Assembly: GCA_000320545.1 (NCBI GenBank) | Contig: ADNK01003512.1 | Span: 35,001 to 66,955, forward strand | Length of the DNA stretch: 31,955 nt | From: Bigelowiella natans CCMP2755 | Taxonomy: Eukaryota > Cercozoa > Chlorarachniophyceae | Reading direction: 5' to 3' | Shown here: in pieces, positions 22,115 to 31,955 of the stretch | Layout: each line of letters opens with the position of its first letter | How positions within the stretch are numbered: position 1 is the first letter of the stretch | Notes under the pieces: generated by a model | What the model was told of the DNA's origin: nothing | What the model saw: the letters and a program-made list of their open reading frames with translations, nothing else | The model's database searches: none | Position numbers and translations under genes: made by a program

Positions 22115-24544
22115 CGAAAACACACGTCAGATCTCTCTACTATGCTTTATTGATGTTAAAGATGATGAGGGAGAGTAGTGGAGTTTATCTATCAAGGAAG
22201 ATTGTTTCCACCCTTGTTATGTTCATTGGTGAGATCAATCGTTATATTGTAATATTGTATTGTCTTGACTATTGGTTCCCTGAATTTTCTTCTTCTTTCT
22301 CTATTGTATCAGATCGTATCGTATCGTATCGTATCGTACGGACTTATTATCAAGAGGACGATAAGTACACAAACGCCAACTACTACTGTTACTACTACCT
22401 TTGGATTCTGAGCTCACCAACAATCTTTGTCGCCTGGATGTCATAGAGCACCATTGCGTCACTTGTTCGTAGCAAAATCCTCCCGAGTCCGGCAGGAAAG
22501 ATTTGGTTCACCACAAGGCCTGGAATAGTTATCTTCTTCTTGACCTCATTCTTGAGGTCACGCTGCCAGATCTGTCGATTTTTGTCCAGCACAGCAAAGC
22601 GGTTACGTGATACGAAAGCAGCACTTTTCGCAAAGCCTTTGTAAGTGCTCTGGCGAGAGAAATCAACGCCGCCACGCTTCTTATCGCTGACATGCAGCTC
22701 GTAGGTCCCCATAGGATCGAAGAGCAGGAGCACGCAGTGTTGCTGCCGATTTGAATAGTTATACAAAAGCGTGCGTGGCTTTTCGTTGATGCGGGAAGAG
22801 CGACGGAAAACCTGCGCGGAGCTCTCGTTTAACGATTTAGTTCGGAAGCTGTGCTCGATGACGTAGTTGTCATTGAAGTAGTACATGCGCTTGTGGGAAG
22901 GGCTGCAATCGTAGGCTGGGCGCTCACGCTCGAGCTTGAAGACCACCATTCCCTGGTCATGGCCAGCGCCGATGAGATTGAGGGTGGGGTGTACGGCGAG
23001 AATCCAGTAGCGATCGTTCTCCCGGCGTAAAACCTGCGGTGCGGATTCCTTATTCATGTCCCAAACACGGATAGACTTGTCCTCTGAGTTGGAGATGATG
23101 AGGTCCTTCTTAGGGTGGAAGAGCACGCAGGACACGTTATTTATGTGCCCACGCATAGTGTCGACCTCCCAGGCCTTGTCATCGTTCATTCGCCAGAGCT
23201 TTACCTCACGATCGTCGGCTGCTGTTGCTATATACGGCATGGAGGGGTGGAAGCTTGCCCAGTTAACACCGCGACTATGGCCTTCTAGGACGTGCTTCAC
23301 ACCGACATCCGAAACGCCGAACATATCGTTGCCCACTCCCGAGTCGGTGGGAGTCATTGGAGATACGGTTTTCTTCCGTAATCCAGAAATATCCCACACA
23401 CGAGCGGTCTGGTCGAGTGAGGCCGATAGCACCAGGTCCTTTGATGATGATAATAATAATAATAACAACAATAATAATAGGATGATGATGATTAATGATA
23501 GGTATTTGTTAGATTTAAAAAATCGAAGGAAGGAGCTTTGACCGACATGTTGGAAGAGTAGTATTAAATATCAAGAAGATACCCCCATCAATGTAAGACA
23601 CGCCCAATCCCACTACTCATTCAGGAGAGAAACACGCAAGCCAAATCCATGCACAATGTTTCTACTGACAGCGATGGCATGTAGGAGGAAAAAGGAGAGA
23701 TGGTTGATACACTCTTCCCATTCTCCTAATTTCATCCTCCTCATCAGCACATGCGCAAACGATGCTGCCATCATTATTCTCGAATGGAATTCAAAACTGT
23801 GGAAATCTCCCCCAGGGACATTGTTACCTTGGAAGGGTGAAATTGTGCGCTCATGACGTAGTGGTTGTGGCCAGTGAGAACAATGAGACAGGAGCGACTT
23901 TGCCAGTTCCACATACGGATGGTCTGATCGTCCGAAGCGCTAAGAATCCAGGGGTAGTTGTGGTGAAACTGAACCGTACGGATGTAGTCCAGGTGGCCGT
24001 TCAATGTGAACAGACACCGCTTTAACTGGTAGTTCCAGACTTTGATCTTGTAATCATCGCCTCCAGAAACAAATAGGGGGCGCGAGGAATGGAAATCTAC
24101 ACCGCGGACCGGACCTGCATGGGTAGAAAAGGAGGAGGAGGAGGAGGAGGAGGAGGAGGAGGTGTCTATCATACGTGAATTTTCGTGTGCATATGCCAAC
24201 AAAATGTCCTCGCATCAATGCAGGGTAGAAAAACTATCCCGTTAGCTTAAATATTGCTTTGCAATCAATGTTTGGTTATGTAAACAAATAACTCCACTCG
24301 TTATCCTACTGATTTTTTCATAACGCGACATGAATCTGACCCTGCGCCACCCTGCATCTTATTATGATTTCGTATCTAGCATGCTACTACCTTCGTGCTC
24401 ACAAAACTCATCGATTTTAGTGTCCATGCGATAATCCCAGAGTTCGATGACGCCATTGTGAAGGGATGCAAGAACCCAAGGTCTTCGTGGATGGAAAGCC
24501 AGACCCTTGACGCGGTGGCTCTTGTTCTCGAACTTCACCAGCAT
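18449..24544 (-). CDS. COPA: Coatomer subunit alpha (alpha-COP), 10 exons
   Basis: Scaffold subunit of the COPI coat that binds dilysine cargo tails and drives Golgi-to-ER vesicle transport. Exons, 5' to 3': 24544-24391, 24114-23828, 23438-22399, 22074-21745, 21620-20852, 20668-20326, 20105-20032, 19722-19527, 19361-19244, 18962-18449. The total is 3825 nt, all phases close, 1274 aa (human about 1224). The N-terminal WD40 propeller is very conserved: [90 protein letters not shown]. The solenoid follows ([23 protein letters not shown], within exon 5). Exon 6 encodes a long acidic Gly/Asp/Lys linker, then [18 protein letters not shown]. The C-terminal domain has [12 protein letters not shown] and [15 protein letters not shown]. 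It ends with a CPYC-x10-CDTC zinc-ribbon-like element. ATG 24544 aligns with the usual family start. Confidence 0.97.
19438..22115. repeat. Microsatellites in alpha-COP introns
   Basis: Seen directly: (CT)n 19438-19475; (AC)n 19845-19876; (CT)n 20187-20221; (ACT)n meeting (AGT)n 20272-20311; (AG)n 20699-20735; (CAA)n 22084-22115. Others in the same gene are (GAA)n 19012-19047, the pentanucleotide TCGTA run 22314-22339, and (GGA)n 24130-24161. All are intronic. Confidence 0.9.
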
Positions 24545-25625
24545 GCTACTCTACCTCACCGACAATACTACCTTAGTATTTTGGTCCTTCACGTACGGTA
24601 CAATATATTCAGGAATCAGTGGTTTTGGGTAGGAAGAAGGGGGGGGGCACAGGCCGGCGCGCAATAACACCCAATTTTAAGAGATATTTTAAATCAAAAA
24701 AACTATCGATGAAGAGGAAAATAGATTAAATAATATATTTACGACAAGGATAATAATGGAAAATGTGCCTACAATGATAAGGAATCCTCCCACCGTGATG
24801 GACGACGATTGGCACTTCTAGATGTGAAAATGTCGATGACGATTGCAGCAGTGAGTAAGATTTAAAATTTTGACATGCGACAACAAAAAACAATCATAAA
24901 TACAGGACTTTTTTTGCTTTGACCTGTTTGTTTTCTCGGAGATGCAAATTATGACGCCACATTCGTTTTGGTAATATCCTGTGTGAACATCATAGGCTAT
25001 TGCGCCGATGACGATGAATGAGGATAAACAAGACAAGCTCGGTTTCTTATCCTAAATTATGTTCGGTGGAATATGCTCTAGCTTTTTGTTTTGTTCTTCA
25101 CTAAACATGAGTCGAGCTGGACGGGTGTTTTTTGTCAACAAGCAAGTATGCGCTTGTCCATCACGTAGCTTTTTGTTTCGCAAACGCTGAAATAAACGTG
25201 AGAAAGTGTCCGTGATCACAACGAAAATCGCTGGTGCCGGGGAATCCAATGCAACAAAAATTATGCCAGGAATATCCAAAATAAATGAAGAATAATGGGT
25301 ATCAAAAATGATTCAGAGAAAATATTCCTATTTTTGATGATGTTTCCATTATTTTGATAATATTTTATCGATAATATATTGTAATCCAAATAGATTGTAT
25401 CGATGCGCTGAGATATTATTACTCTTAGGGAATAGTTGATGATTAAGGATAGGAACGAAAAATTTATGTCGCAGTATTAAAATGTAATACATTTTCAGTT
25501 TAAGTGTTGTTTGGCTGCGGTGATACTCAGATTTGAGAATGAAGGTTCCACTGAGGGATTCTTGTGGGGATGAGGGAGGGGGAACCCAGGATGAAATATC
25601 AATCAGCTTCAACTAGAATCAATAG
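24545..25625. promoter_or_regulatory. Divergent spacer between alpha-COP and COMMD4
   Basis: Head-to-head intergenic region, largely AT-rich. It should contain both promoters. No ORF with family similarity and no distinct motif was found. Confidence 0.5.
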
Positions 25626-26395
25626 ATGCCTCCTAATGTTAGCTTTGGATTTTCAATCTTAATGTGATTGAACATGAACGTCTAACAGAATTTCCTGTTA
25701 AATTTAGTTTCGTTTCTATGGAGGAATTGATGTTCCGGAATGGTTCTTTGCGGAGACCGCTGTCTTAGCGAAGATGTCGTCCGTGCGGATTAAGCTTATT
25801 TGTCGCCAAATTCTCCTTAAGCTCACAGGGAAGGGACTTAACCTTGAGAAACTGGACAAGCTCACGACCAGTAAGCGGTTGAACTTTACACGGAGTGACA
25901 CCAAGGCAATAATTGCAGGGCTTGAGTTTATCCTAGGAAATGCAGCAAAGCATGACGTGGATCAAAATGTGCTGCAGGAGGAATTGATGCAGCTAGGACT
26001 TCCTCAGGTTTGCAACATGATCTCCTATCTATGAACATGTCGCCAGATACTTCGTCTACTTGAGCCCGAAGATAACTTGATGCACATATTGCTAGGATAC
26101 TTGTGTCGCGATCTGCAAAGGATATGGAGAGAAAAAGGACGAAATGAGAGATTACTTTCGAAAGGAAAGTCTGAAATTACCTCAACTGAAGAATTGCGAA
26201 TGGAGAGTCGATTATTTAATAAGTTCTTCAGACGTGAAGACCCTCCGAAAACCCTCCGTCCGGTTGAACCTACATTTAGGCTCATCCGGAGGAGACCAGG
26301 ACAATGAAGAAATGGCTTTCGAAGTAACACCGGAGAAATTAAGAGTCTTAATAAATGAACTTAAAATAGCGCGGGATCTGATGAAAGATTTATAA
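25626..26395 (+). CDS. COMMD4: COMM domain-containing protein 4
   Basis: Subunit of the COMMD ring of the Commander complex, which supports endosomal sorting and recycling. Exons 25708-26007 and 26096-26395 are firm and joined in phase 0 (LGLPQ|DTCVAICKGYGEKK). A first exon, 25626-25637 (MPPN), is proposed because an in-frame stop lies just before FRFYGGIDVPEW and an acceptor (aaatttag) separates them. A CTAAC branch-site-like motif lies 20-30 nt upstream of that acceptor. Predicted length is 203 aa (human 199). The N-terminal helical domain includes LAKMSSVRIKLICRQIL and FILGNAAKHDVD. The C-terminal COMM domain begins CEWRVDYLISSSD and closes with VTPEKLRVLINELKIARDLM, both typical. Confidence 0.92.
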
Positions 26396-27844
26396 GCAAC
26401 ACACATATATGAATTATGATCTCACGTGGAAGTAATACGTATAGTAATATATTGAATCCACTTAATTCTGTAATGTGTACCATGTATCGTACATGCAATA
26501 CTCACACAAACGAGCGCTGTTCAACGCATTGTTCAAGTGAGTTCCCATGGCAAACGATGCACGACACCCGCACAGCGCTAGCATGATGCAGCTGCATGAC
26601 GCAATGATTGTTAGCAAGTGAATCGTCACTGATGCACACGATCGCCCACACTTTACACAGTCCGTCCATTGTGAACTTTCTCCTGCACTAATCAGTTCAC
26701 AGCTTGTGCTACTGTGCCACCACATTTGCCGCATGAAACAAATCAACACGCTAGCTGCAACGATTGGTCATCGTCATGGTGGTGATGATGGGTTGGCTGG
26801 TGGGCAGGCTAGCAGGGCTAGAGTGGCTTGCATTGATTGTGCGTCTGACAACAGCTGCAAGTTCAACTTCAGACACTGCACGTGTCTGGGTGTGATGTTG
26901 TTGCATCTAATCTGTCTCCACCATGCTGGCATGTGGCCAGGTCAAGAGGGACTTGCATGACCTGCTCACTCCAGTGGTGATCATTGTCGATCGATGCTTC
27001 AATGTCACAGCAACAGCTCTGGAGCTAGACAGGCCCTGCTTCACAATCAATGCTAGAAGGAACAAACAGAAGCGCCACGTGCATGTGCCTCAGCTCCAGT
27101 GCTCCAGCACTGCATCCCAGTGTCATTGGGCGGTAGACGCCGTGACGCTGTGCGCACGTCGCACGTCCAGACGTGGCACTGAGACGATGACACGATGATG
27201 TTGATCTGGTGATCGCATCCTCACTGTCTTCGCCAGAAAAACGTGACAGTGCGGTGTTGTTCTGTGAGTTCGCTGTCACGCCATCATTGTCAGACGCACA
27301 ATGAAACCATCAAGCCAACCAATGCGCATGTGATCATGCTTGGTGTGCTGTGTCTGGTGTGCACCAGTGTGGACTAGTGGACACTGAGCATGTTGAGAGT
27401 CCACATGCCTCCATGCGTGCAATTTGCTTCGACTAGCACTTGGCAAGAGCAGGCTGACAGGTTCAATTTTGAAATTCATCACTTCAATGCAATGCAATGC
27501 AATGCCATGTGATCGACTGCATGCACGCACAAATGGATGGCACGGTCTAGTGGTGGTCAGCGGAATGCAATGATGCGAACATACGAAATGAATGGACGCA
27601 CATGCACATCATGTGCAGAACATCTTGTCATGACATGAGCACAGCTAGCTAGATGACAAGCGGCTGATCTCGAAGCATGTTGTGCGGTGCGATTTGCAGA
27701 GCTAAATGAAAGATGTCCAGCAGTTCACAAGTGCAAAAGGCAATGAAGGTCACGGTGTCTGTGATCAGATGTTCTACAGCGAAGTGAAAATTGAACTAAG
27801 CATGTTTTGAGAACTCGTTCTCGTTGCTTCGATTCGCTTTTCAG
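26396..27844. other. Convergent intergenic spacer, CATG/TGCA-rich
   Basis: No gene recognised. From about 26480 to 27740 the sequence is unusually dense in CATG, TGCA and ATGCA words, including four overlapping AATGC copies around 27486-27505 and short inverted repeats such as GCACATG...CATGTGC near 27600. Open frames here are short and unsupported. Confidence 0.5.
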
Positions 27845-29748
27845 TCACACTGTTTCCATGGCTGCACATTTCAGCAATTCTTTCAACCAGCTAGCCAGGG
27901 ATGTGGGCAATGGCACCGCAGAATAGTATTGAAGTAAGGCAACCGCAATGATTGGCCCCCACAAGATGGCATCATCCCACGCATGGTAGTCTGACTTTGC
28001 TTGACTTTCATGTTTCTTCGAGAAACTTCCTCCTTCATCTAATTCATCGAGAAACCACAAAATGAGACCGTACACAAGAACCGTTGCGATGGTGGGGGAC
28101 ACAACAATTAAGAAGTAGAGTCGCCTCAAAGTTTTCCCAAATTGCAGAGCTCGTCTACTCTTAGTTGATCTGAAACTAAAATTCTTTTTCGGTTTCTCAT
28201 TCAAGTAGGACTTGCTGGAATTCGTCGTAACATAAGATGCCATTTCAGTATGACGAGATTTCGTGGAACCTGTTCCCATCGTGGGACAAGACTTGGATGC
28301 AGTTGTAGCACAAGACGGTCTATCACTACATCGAGTTTTATGTGATGCAGTTGTGACATGTGACGGGGCATCGATTGAACTTCTCTTCATCTGTGAAGAT
28401 GATTGCTGTTGGAGCATGCTCTCTACACGAATACCGCCAACTCGAACTTTCTCCATTTCCTGGATTTCGAGAGTTTTTTTCTCCAAAATGTCTGTAACGT
28501 TCTCCATTGGATTCTCATTTTCTCCTCTGACAATTGTGTCCTTGTCATGTTTCTGTTGATTGTATCGCTTACTCGTCGATTTCCAATTGCTCTTCATTTC
28601 TTGAATTTCAAGACTTTTCCTTTCGAAAGCCTCAACACTTTTTCTCCCAGAGTAATTGCCACTTTTTCGATTTGTACTAGAGTCTTTAGGAATATTTTGT
28701 TGACTAGGAAGCTCTAGACGTGTTGCTATCTGTTTGTTTGTCAATTTCAAAGCTGAGATTAACTTCAGGAGAGATATTTCGAAGACCAAACATCCCGCTG
28801 CGATCACCAACGCGATTATTAGAACCCGTATTGAATTTAGCCACAATCTATCAGTCACTAAGACCGCAATTGCCTATGCAAAGAAGTAAAGAATGACATC
28901 TTTAAGAATTGAACAGATGTCTCCATAAATTGCACATGTTCAAGTTAAAAAGGATACCAGTCCGGTTTGAGATGCAAAAAAAATCACAACAACTAACACA
29001 ATTCCAATCGCATTAACAGAATCCACTGGTTGAGAAATAGATGCAAATTGAGCTTTTACAACGACATGCCTTGAGATTTGTTAACAAAAGTATCGGAGAA
29101 TTAGCCAAATAATGTGCACAGATATTTGTACAACGAGTAACATATATCATATCACACATTATAATGCTACATATTACGTATCATTTTCATGTACGTATCA
29201 TTTTCATACATGGTGTTGCTGTCATTACGTAATGTACAGCATCGCAATGATTCCAAAGAGCTGTTTTAAAGAGCAAAATTATGTCACAAAACCATTCAAC
29301 ACTTTGGAAAATTTTCAAGGATACCTGGAAAATGCTGAAGAGAATTAAACCTGCCTGCCATCCTAAAGATGTTATAATTTAAATATCTTTGCACAACTTT
29401 TACATCTAAAATCTGTAATACCAAAATATAAAGGTTTATGAAGACCCTGATAGATCACAACACATGTTAGTGTTATGTGTTGTGTACTTTCGATCAAACT
29501 TGAATTACAAATTAATTCAGGCAGTAAGTTACCAGATATGCGATGCACATTGCAGCCAACGTCCAGAGCATCATCCTGAAGTGAAAATGTGACCTGATTT
29601 TCTTCTCGTATAATTTACTACACAGAATGATTGTGTCTTTGAATGAATTCTGTACCAATGGAGGTTCTTCTTCGATTCCGGAGGAATAGATCCCGGTGCA
29701 AATAATTGGAGGAAATTGAAGGCCTGACAATTTTCTCATTGGGTTCAT
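27845..29748 (-). CDS. Unknown multi-pass membrane protein with internal repeats
   Basis: Family not recognised. Exons: 29748-29533 (start ATG 29748), a possible 10-nt microexon 29334-29325, 29052-28958, 28873-27845; phases close at 449 aa. Without the microexon, the first exon (phase 0) cannot join the third in frame. Hydrophobic segments: FRMMLWTLAAMCIAYL, IGIVLVVVIFFASQ, an LIIALVIAAGCLVFEISLL stretch, LYFLIVVSPTIATVLVYGLI and AILWGPIIAVALL. A ~190-residue polar loop between the third and fourth segments holds two copies of a K-x-LEIQEM motif (RKSLEIQEM, KKTLEIQEM) and three degenerate copies of a Ser/Thr/Cys repeat (PSHVTTASHK, PSCATTASKS, ASYVTTNSSKS). The loop is basic and probably cytosolic. 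The 27845-28873 exon is well supported by its length; the 5' exons are less so. Confidence 0.65.
29175..29207. repeat. 17-bp tandem duplication
   Basis: The unit beginning tacgtatcattttcat occurs twice head-to-tail (29175-29191 and 29192-29207). It lies in an intron of the membrane protein gene. Confidence 0.85.
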
Positions 29749-30707
29749 TTTAGCATTGAACCATTAAATCTTGAGAATGACCTGCATAAACAGCAGGACT
29801 CCTAGTCGTACTGAATCTGTCCATTGCATGGTATTTTGTTTACACAACATGGCACAACCTACTAAAAATGCATCTCCTACAAGTAGAAGTGCAATGCCAT
29901 GCACAGACATTGAAGTTGTTCCTACCTGCGATCACCCATGCATTCATCCTTTTGTTGCACGCCCCTCCTTGGTTCAGAATCCTCTAGACTGCCGTTAGAC
30001 CAATTATGCGGACGGACCGGGAGAACGAGGTACTTCCGAGAACAGAATTCCAAAGCATGGTACACGATGTTGCTTCTGCGTCACAGAAACTCCTTTGTCG
30101 CACCATGCCAATTTCCTGTGTTTCAACTATCGGGAAACATTTGAGCTGAGCTCTTTCTTCTCTGCAGAGAGGTGCCTACATGTAGTATGGATGTTTTAAG
30201 GTATTTTCGGCATGAAACAGCCAAAGAATTCTACCACTAGCTACTCAAGCGATCATTGCCATCTGATCGATCGATCACATCGTCATTTCAAATGAATTCT
30301 CCTGGTTTCTTCAACATGTGATAGTGCTGCTTTTTTTTAATTGTCGCAGATAAAAAATCGGCATATCTCTACATCCAATTTTTGTCCATTTGGCAGTATG
30401 GCGGCTCCATCATCGCTGCGCTGGCACAATGATGTTGCATTTACACATTGGCGCACTTTCTCTTTCCCTTTCTGCATGTAATGTCGACATTGGGGGCTTG
30501 TTTCCACTGCGCAGATCTAACGAAAGCTCGCGGCAAGGAGCGCGTTTTACGAGTTCTTTAAAACAGATGCGCGAGCGTCTTCTTGCATGCCTGGAATCGC
30601 CAACGTGGCATGTTGCGCGTAAGGTGTTCACAGGCCGAGGCGCTACGTGCACAAGTAGGCAGGGGGGGGGGAAGGCACGTTTGCTTCCTTTTGAAGAGTT
30701 ATGTTCA
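29749..30707. other. Intergenic region, no gene recognised
   Basis: The sequence between the unknown membrane protein start and the mobile-element tail. ORFs at 29771-29998 and 30390-30989 (+) have no family similarity. The second overlaps the inverted-repeat block and is antisense to the element. Confidence 0.5.
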
Positions 30708-30993
30708 TTTTTTTTTTTTTTAAAGATCATATTTTTATTAAATCGTGCACTGCGTAATCATTCGCGAAGCTTTCGCGAATGCCGCCGCACGTGGGGCAGC
30801 ACACTTCCGGTGTGCTGCCATGAGTCCCGCCGGAACCCACGTGCCTATACTGTATTAATATCTACGTTATCTATATTCTATATCCGCGACAACCCCTTTG
30901 TTGTCGCACGTGACTTGTGCTCGCGTAGTAGTACGCGCTACACCTCCCCCAAGTCACGTTGCTCCTTCCTTCCTTCCTTATTCCCTTAGACCT
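30708..30993 (-). mobile_element. 3' tail of integrase element with AATAAA signal and A-tract
   Basis: On the minus strand, the sequence after the integrase stop runs through a block of inverted repeats. It then reads AATAAA (30739-30734) and, about 12 nt later, 14 consecutive A (30721-30708). That spacing is typical of a polyadenylation signal and tail. It suggests that the sequence to the right of 30708 entered as a polyadenylated RNA copy. An LTR is the alternative: TTGGGGGAGG followed by TGTAGCGCG (about 30948-30930, minus strand) resembles a polypurine tract and LTR start. Confidence 0.45.
30759..30959. repeat. Cluster of nested perfect inverted repeats
   Basis: Hairpin 1: CATTCGCGAA/TTCGCGAATG, 30759-30781, 3-nt loop. 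Hairpin 2: GGCAGCACAC/GTGTGCTGCC, 30795-30819, 5-nt loop, itself enclosed by GCACGTGGG (30787-30795) and CCCACGTGC (30836-30844). Hairpin 3: GCGACAAC/GTTGTCGC, 30886-30907, 6-nt loop. Hairpin 4: CGCGTA/TACGCG, 30922-30937, 4-nt loop, enclosed by ACGTGACTTG (30908-30917) and CAAGTCACGT (30950-30959). All arms are perfect. Confidence 0.85.
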
Positions 30994-31955
30994 TTATCGC
31001 TTTCGGAACTTCACCAACCACCAGGTAATAGATTCCTCTCTAACCTTATCTCCTTTGTCGCTTACCCAGAACTCACCTTCGTCCTTAGGTTCGTGTCCAT
31101 ACCAGCCCTCTGCATCAAGGTCCCCCAGGACCTTATACCAGTGCTCAAAGGGTAAGTCGGGAACAGCTAGGTAGAGTAGCTGATATTTTCCGTCCTTTAT
31201 TTTCATAGCTACCCTCTCCATATTTCGTAATCCAGGGTAGCCTAGATAGACAATCTTCATGCGCCAATCGTCGTTCACCCTGACCTTATTGTTTCCATAT
31301 TCCACATCGAACTTAGGTCGGGGTCCTAAACAAGGCATGGCTCGCTCCCACACAGTAGGGTTTACTTTAACATCCTCTAGGAGCTTCTCACCGATATCAT
31401 AATTCTTTAGGTGACTGATGTGGCGCAAGGTGACCCTGTTCCCATCATAGATGTAGTACTGCTTCCTCCCCTTCCTCTCGGTAACCTTTGCAACGCCACC
31501 CCAGAAGGGGTCTTGTTTATTTCTCGATCTCAGATTTACCTTGGCCCTAACATACTGTCCTTCCTTTAGAACTCGGCCATCGTACGGGACCTTCTCGTCT
31601 TCGCTCTCGGTATCGTCGTCGTTGTCGTCGCCTTCTTCCCTCTCCTTATCCTTGATACCTCCCCCAGACGTGAAGGTGTCGTTTACTAACCCTTGTATCT
31701 TGTCTGGTGTGGTGCTATTTATCCTGCTTAGGTTGGCCAAGGTGCGGTGGAGTCGCTCTACCTTGGAGTTGGACTGGGCATAGTATACAGGTGAGGCATC
31801 AATATTAGGGTGTGGTAGCTGTAGAAGAGAGGTCTCATTATCCACATGTAATTTCTTTGGTATCTTGTTTATGCTAACTTCATCAGGGATAGCCTGGAGC
31901 TCAGACTCCCAGGTACGGTAGCAGTCCACCACTGATCGCTGCAGCAACGAAATAT
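30994..31955 (-). CDS. Retroviral-type integrase C-terminal part of a mobile-element polyprotein (5' part outside window)
   Basis: Open from the window edge to the stop at 30994 (about 320 codons). Near its N-terminal end lies the last part of an rve integrase catalytic core: LHVDNE, with the second catalytic Asp, and YYAQSNSKVERLHRTL, with the catalytic Glu in the usual Q-S-N-x-K-V-E-R context. An acidic linker follows (EEGDDNDDDTESEDE), then an SH3-like integrase C-terminal domain (LKEGQYVRAKVNLRSR ... FWGGVAKVTERKGRKQYYIYDG ... RHISHLK). The final ~130 residues, Trp/Tyr-rich with KIVYLGYPGL, WYKVLGDLDAEGW and WWLVKF, are not a standard gypsy ending and I do not recognise them. A Ty3/gypsy-like or Maverick-like origin is possible. 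The frame is intact within the window. Confidence 0.85.
   Translation of the reverse strand, partial: ISLLQRSVVDCYRTWESELQAIPDEVSINKIPKKLHVDNETSLLQLPHPNIDASPVYYAQSNSKVERLHRTLANLSRINSTTPDKIQGLVNDTFTSGGGIKDKEREEGDDNDDDTESEDEKVPYDGRVLKEGQYVRAKVNLRSRNKQDPFWGGVAKVTERKGRKQYYIYDGNRVTLRHISHLKNYDIGEKLLEDVKVNPTVWERAMPCLGPRPKFDVEYGNNKVRVNDDWRMKIVYLGYPGLRNMERVAMKIKDGKYQLLYLAVPDLPFEHWYKVLGDLDAEGWYGHEPKDEGEFWVSDKGDKVREESITWWLVKFRKR

Noticed and set aside
1..31955. CRISPR arrays, tRNA or rRNA genes
   Set aside because: No regularly spaced repeat-spacer pattern and no recognisable tRNA or rRNA sequence were found on either strand.

Overview
The window is nuclear DNA from an intron-rich eukaryote. Most genes are cut into many short exons by GT-AG introns of roughly 60-750 nt. 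Many introns hold microsatellites, and the gaps between genes are 0.7-1.9 kb. The gene set (a bacterial-type FtsZ, alpha-COP, COMMD4, a TALE homeobox factor and an acid lipase) fits a photosynthetic protist. If the proposed first FtsZ exon is right, FtsZ carries a signal peptide followed by a transit-like stretch, which would point to an alga with a complex (secondary) plastid. I cannot name the species.

Layout: 1-1150, unassigned sequence ending in a probable FtsZ promoter with E2F-like boxes and a TATA box. 1152-6817 (+), ftsZ, about 20 exons. 6818-7641, no gene. 7642-11335 (-), acid-lipase-type alpha/beta hydrolase, 15 exons and 553 aa, reconstructed completely. 11336-12268, divergent spacer. 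12269-14619 (+), TALE homeodomain protein, 7 exons. 14620-16530, no gene. 16531-17481 (+), intronless, possibly N-myristoylated membrane protein with an internal duplication. 17482-18448, spacer. 18449-24544 (-), coatomer alpha subunit, 10 exons and 1274 aa, reconstructed completely. 24545-25625, divergent spacer. 25626-26395 (+), COMMD4, 3 exons. 26396-27844, CATG-rich spacer. 27845-29748 (-), unknown multi-pass membrane protein. 29749-30707, no gene. 30708-31955 (-), 3' end of an integrase-bearing mobile element that runs off the window, followed by a hairpin-dense tail and an A-tract.

The genes do not form one pathway. They are ordinary cellular functions: organelle division, lipid hydrolysis, life-cycle-type transcription control, Golgi-ER vesicle coats, and endosomal COMMD (Commander) complexes. 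Exon borders were placed by hand from frame continuity, splice dinucleotides and protein-family similarity. For the lipase and alpha-COP, every exon phase closes and the total length is a multiple of three. The least certain parts are the first exons of FtsZ, TALE and COMMD4 and the 10-nt microexon of the membrane protein.

The most unusual signals are: a ~200 bp block of nested perfect inverted repeats downstream of the integrase ORF (30759-30959); a duplicated, intronless membrane protein starting MGAQLSK; E2F-like boxes in front of a plastid-type FtsZ; and a possible KNOX-like motif in the TALE protein.
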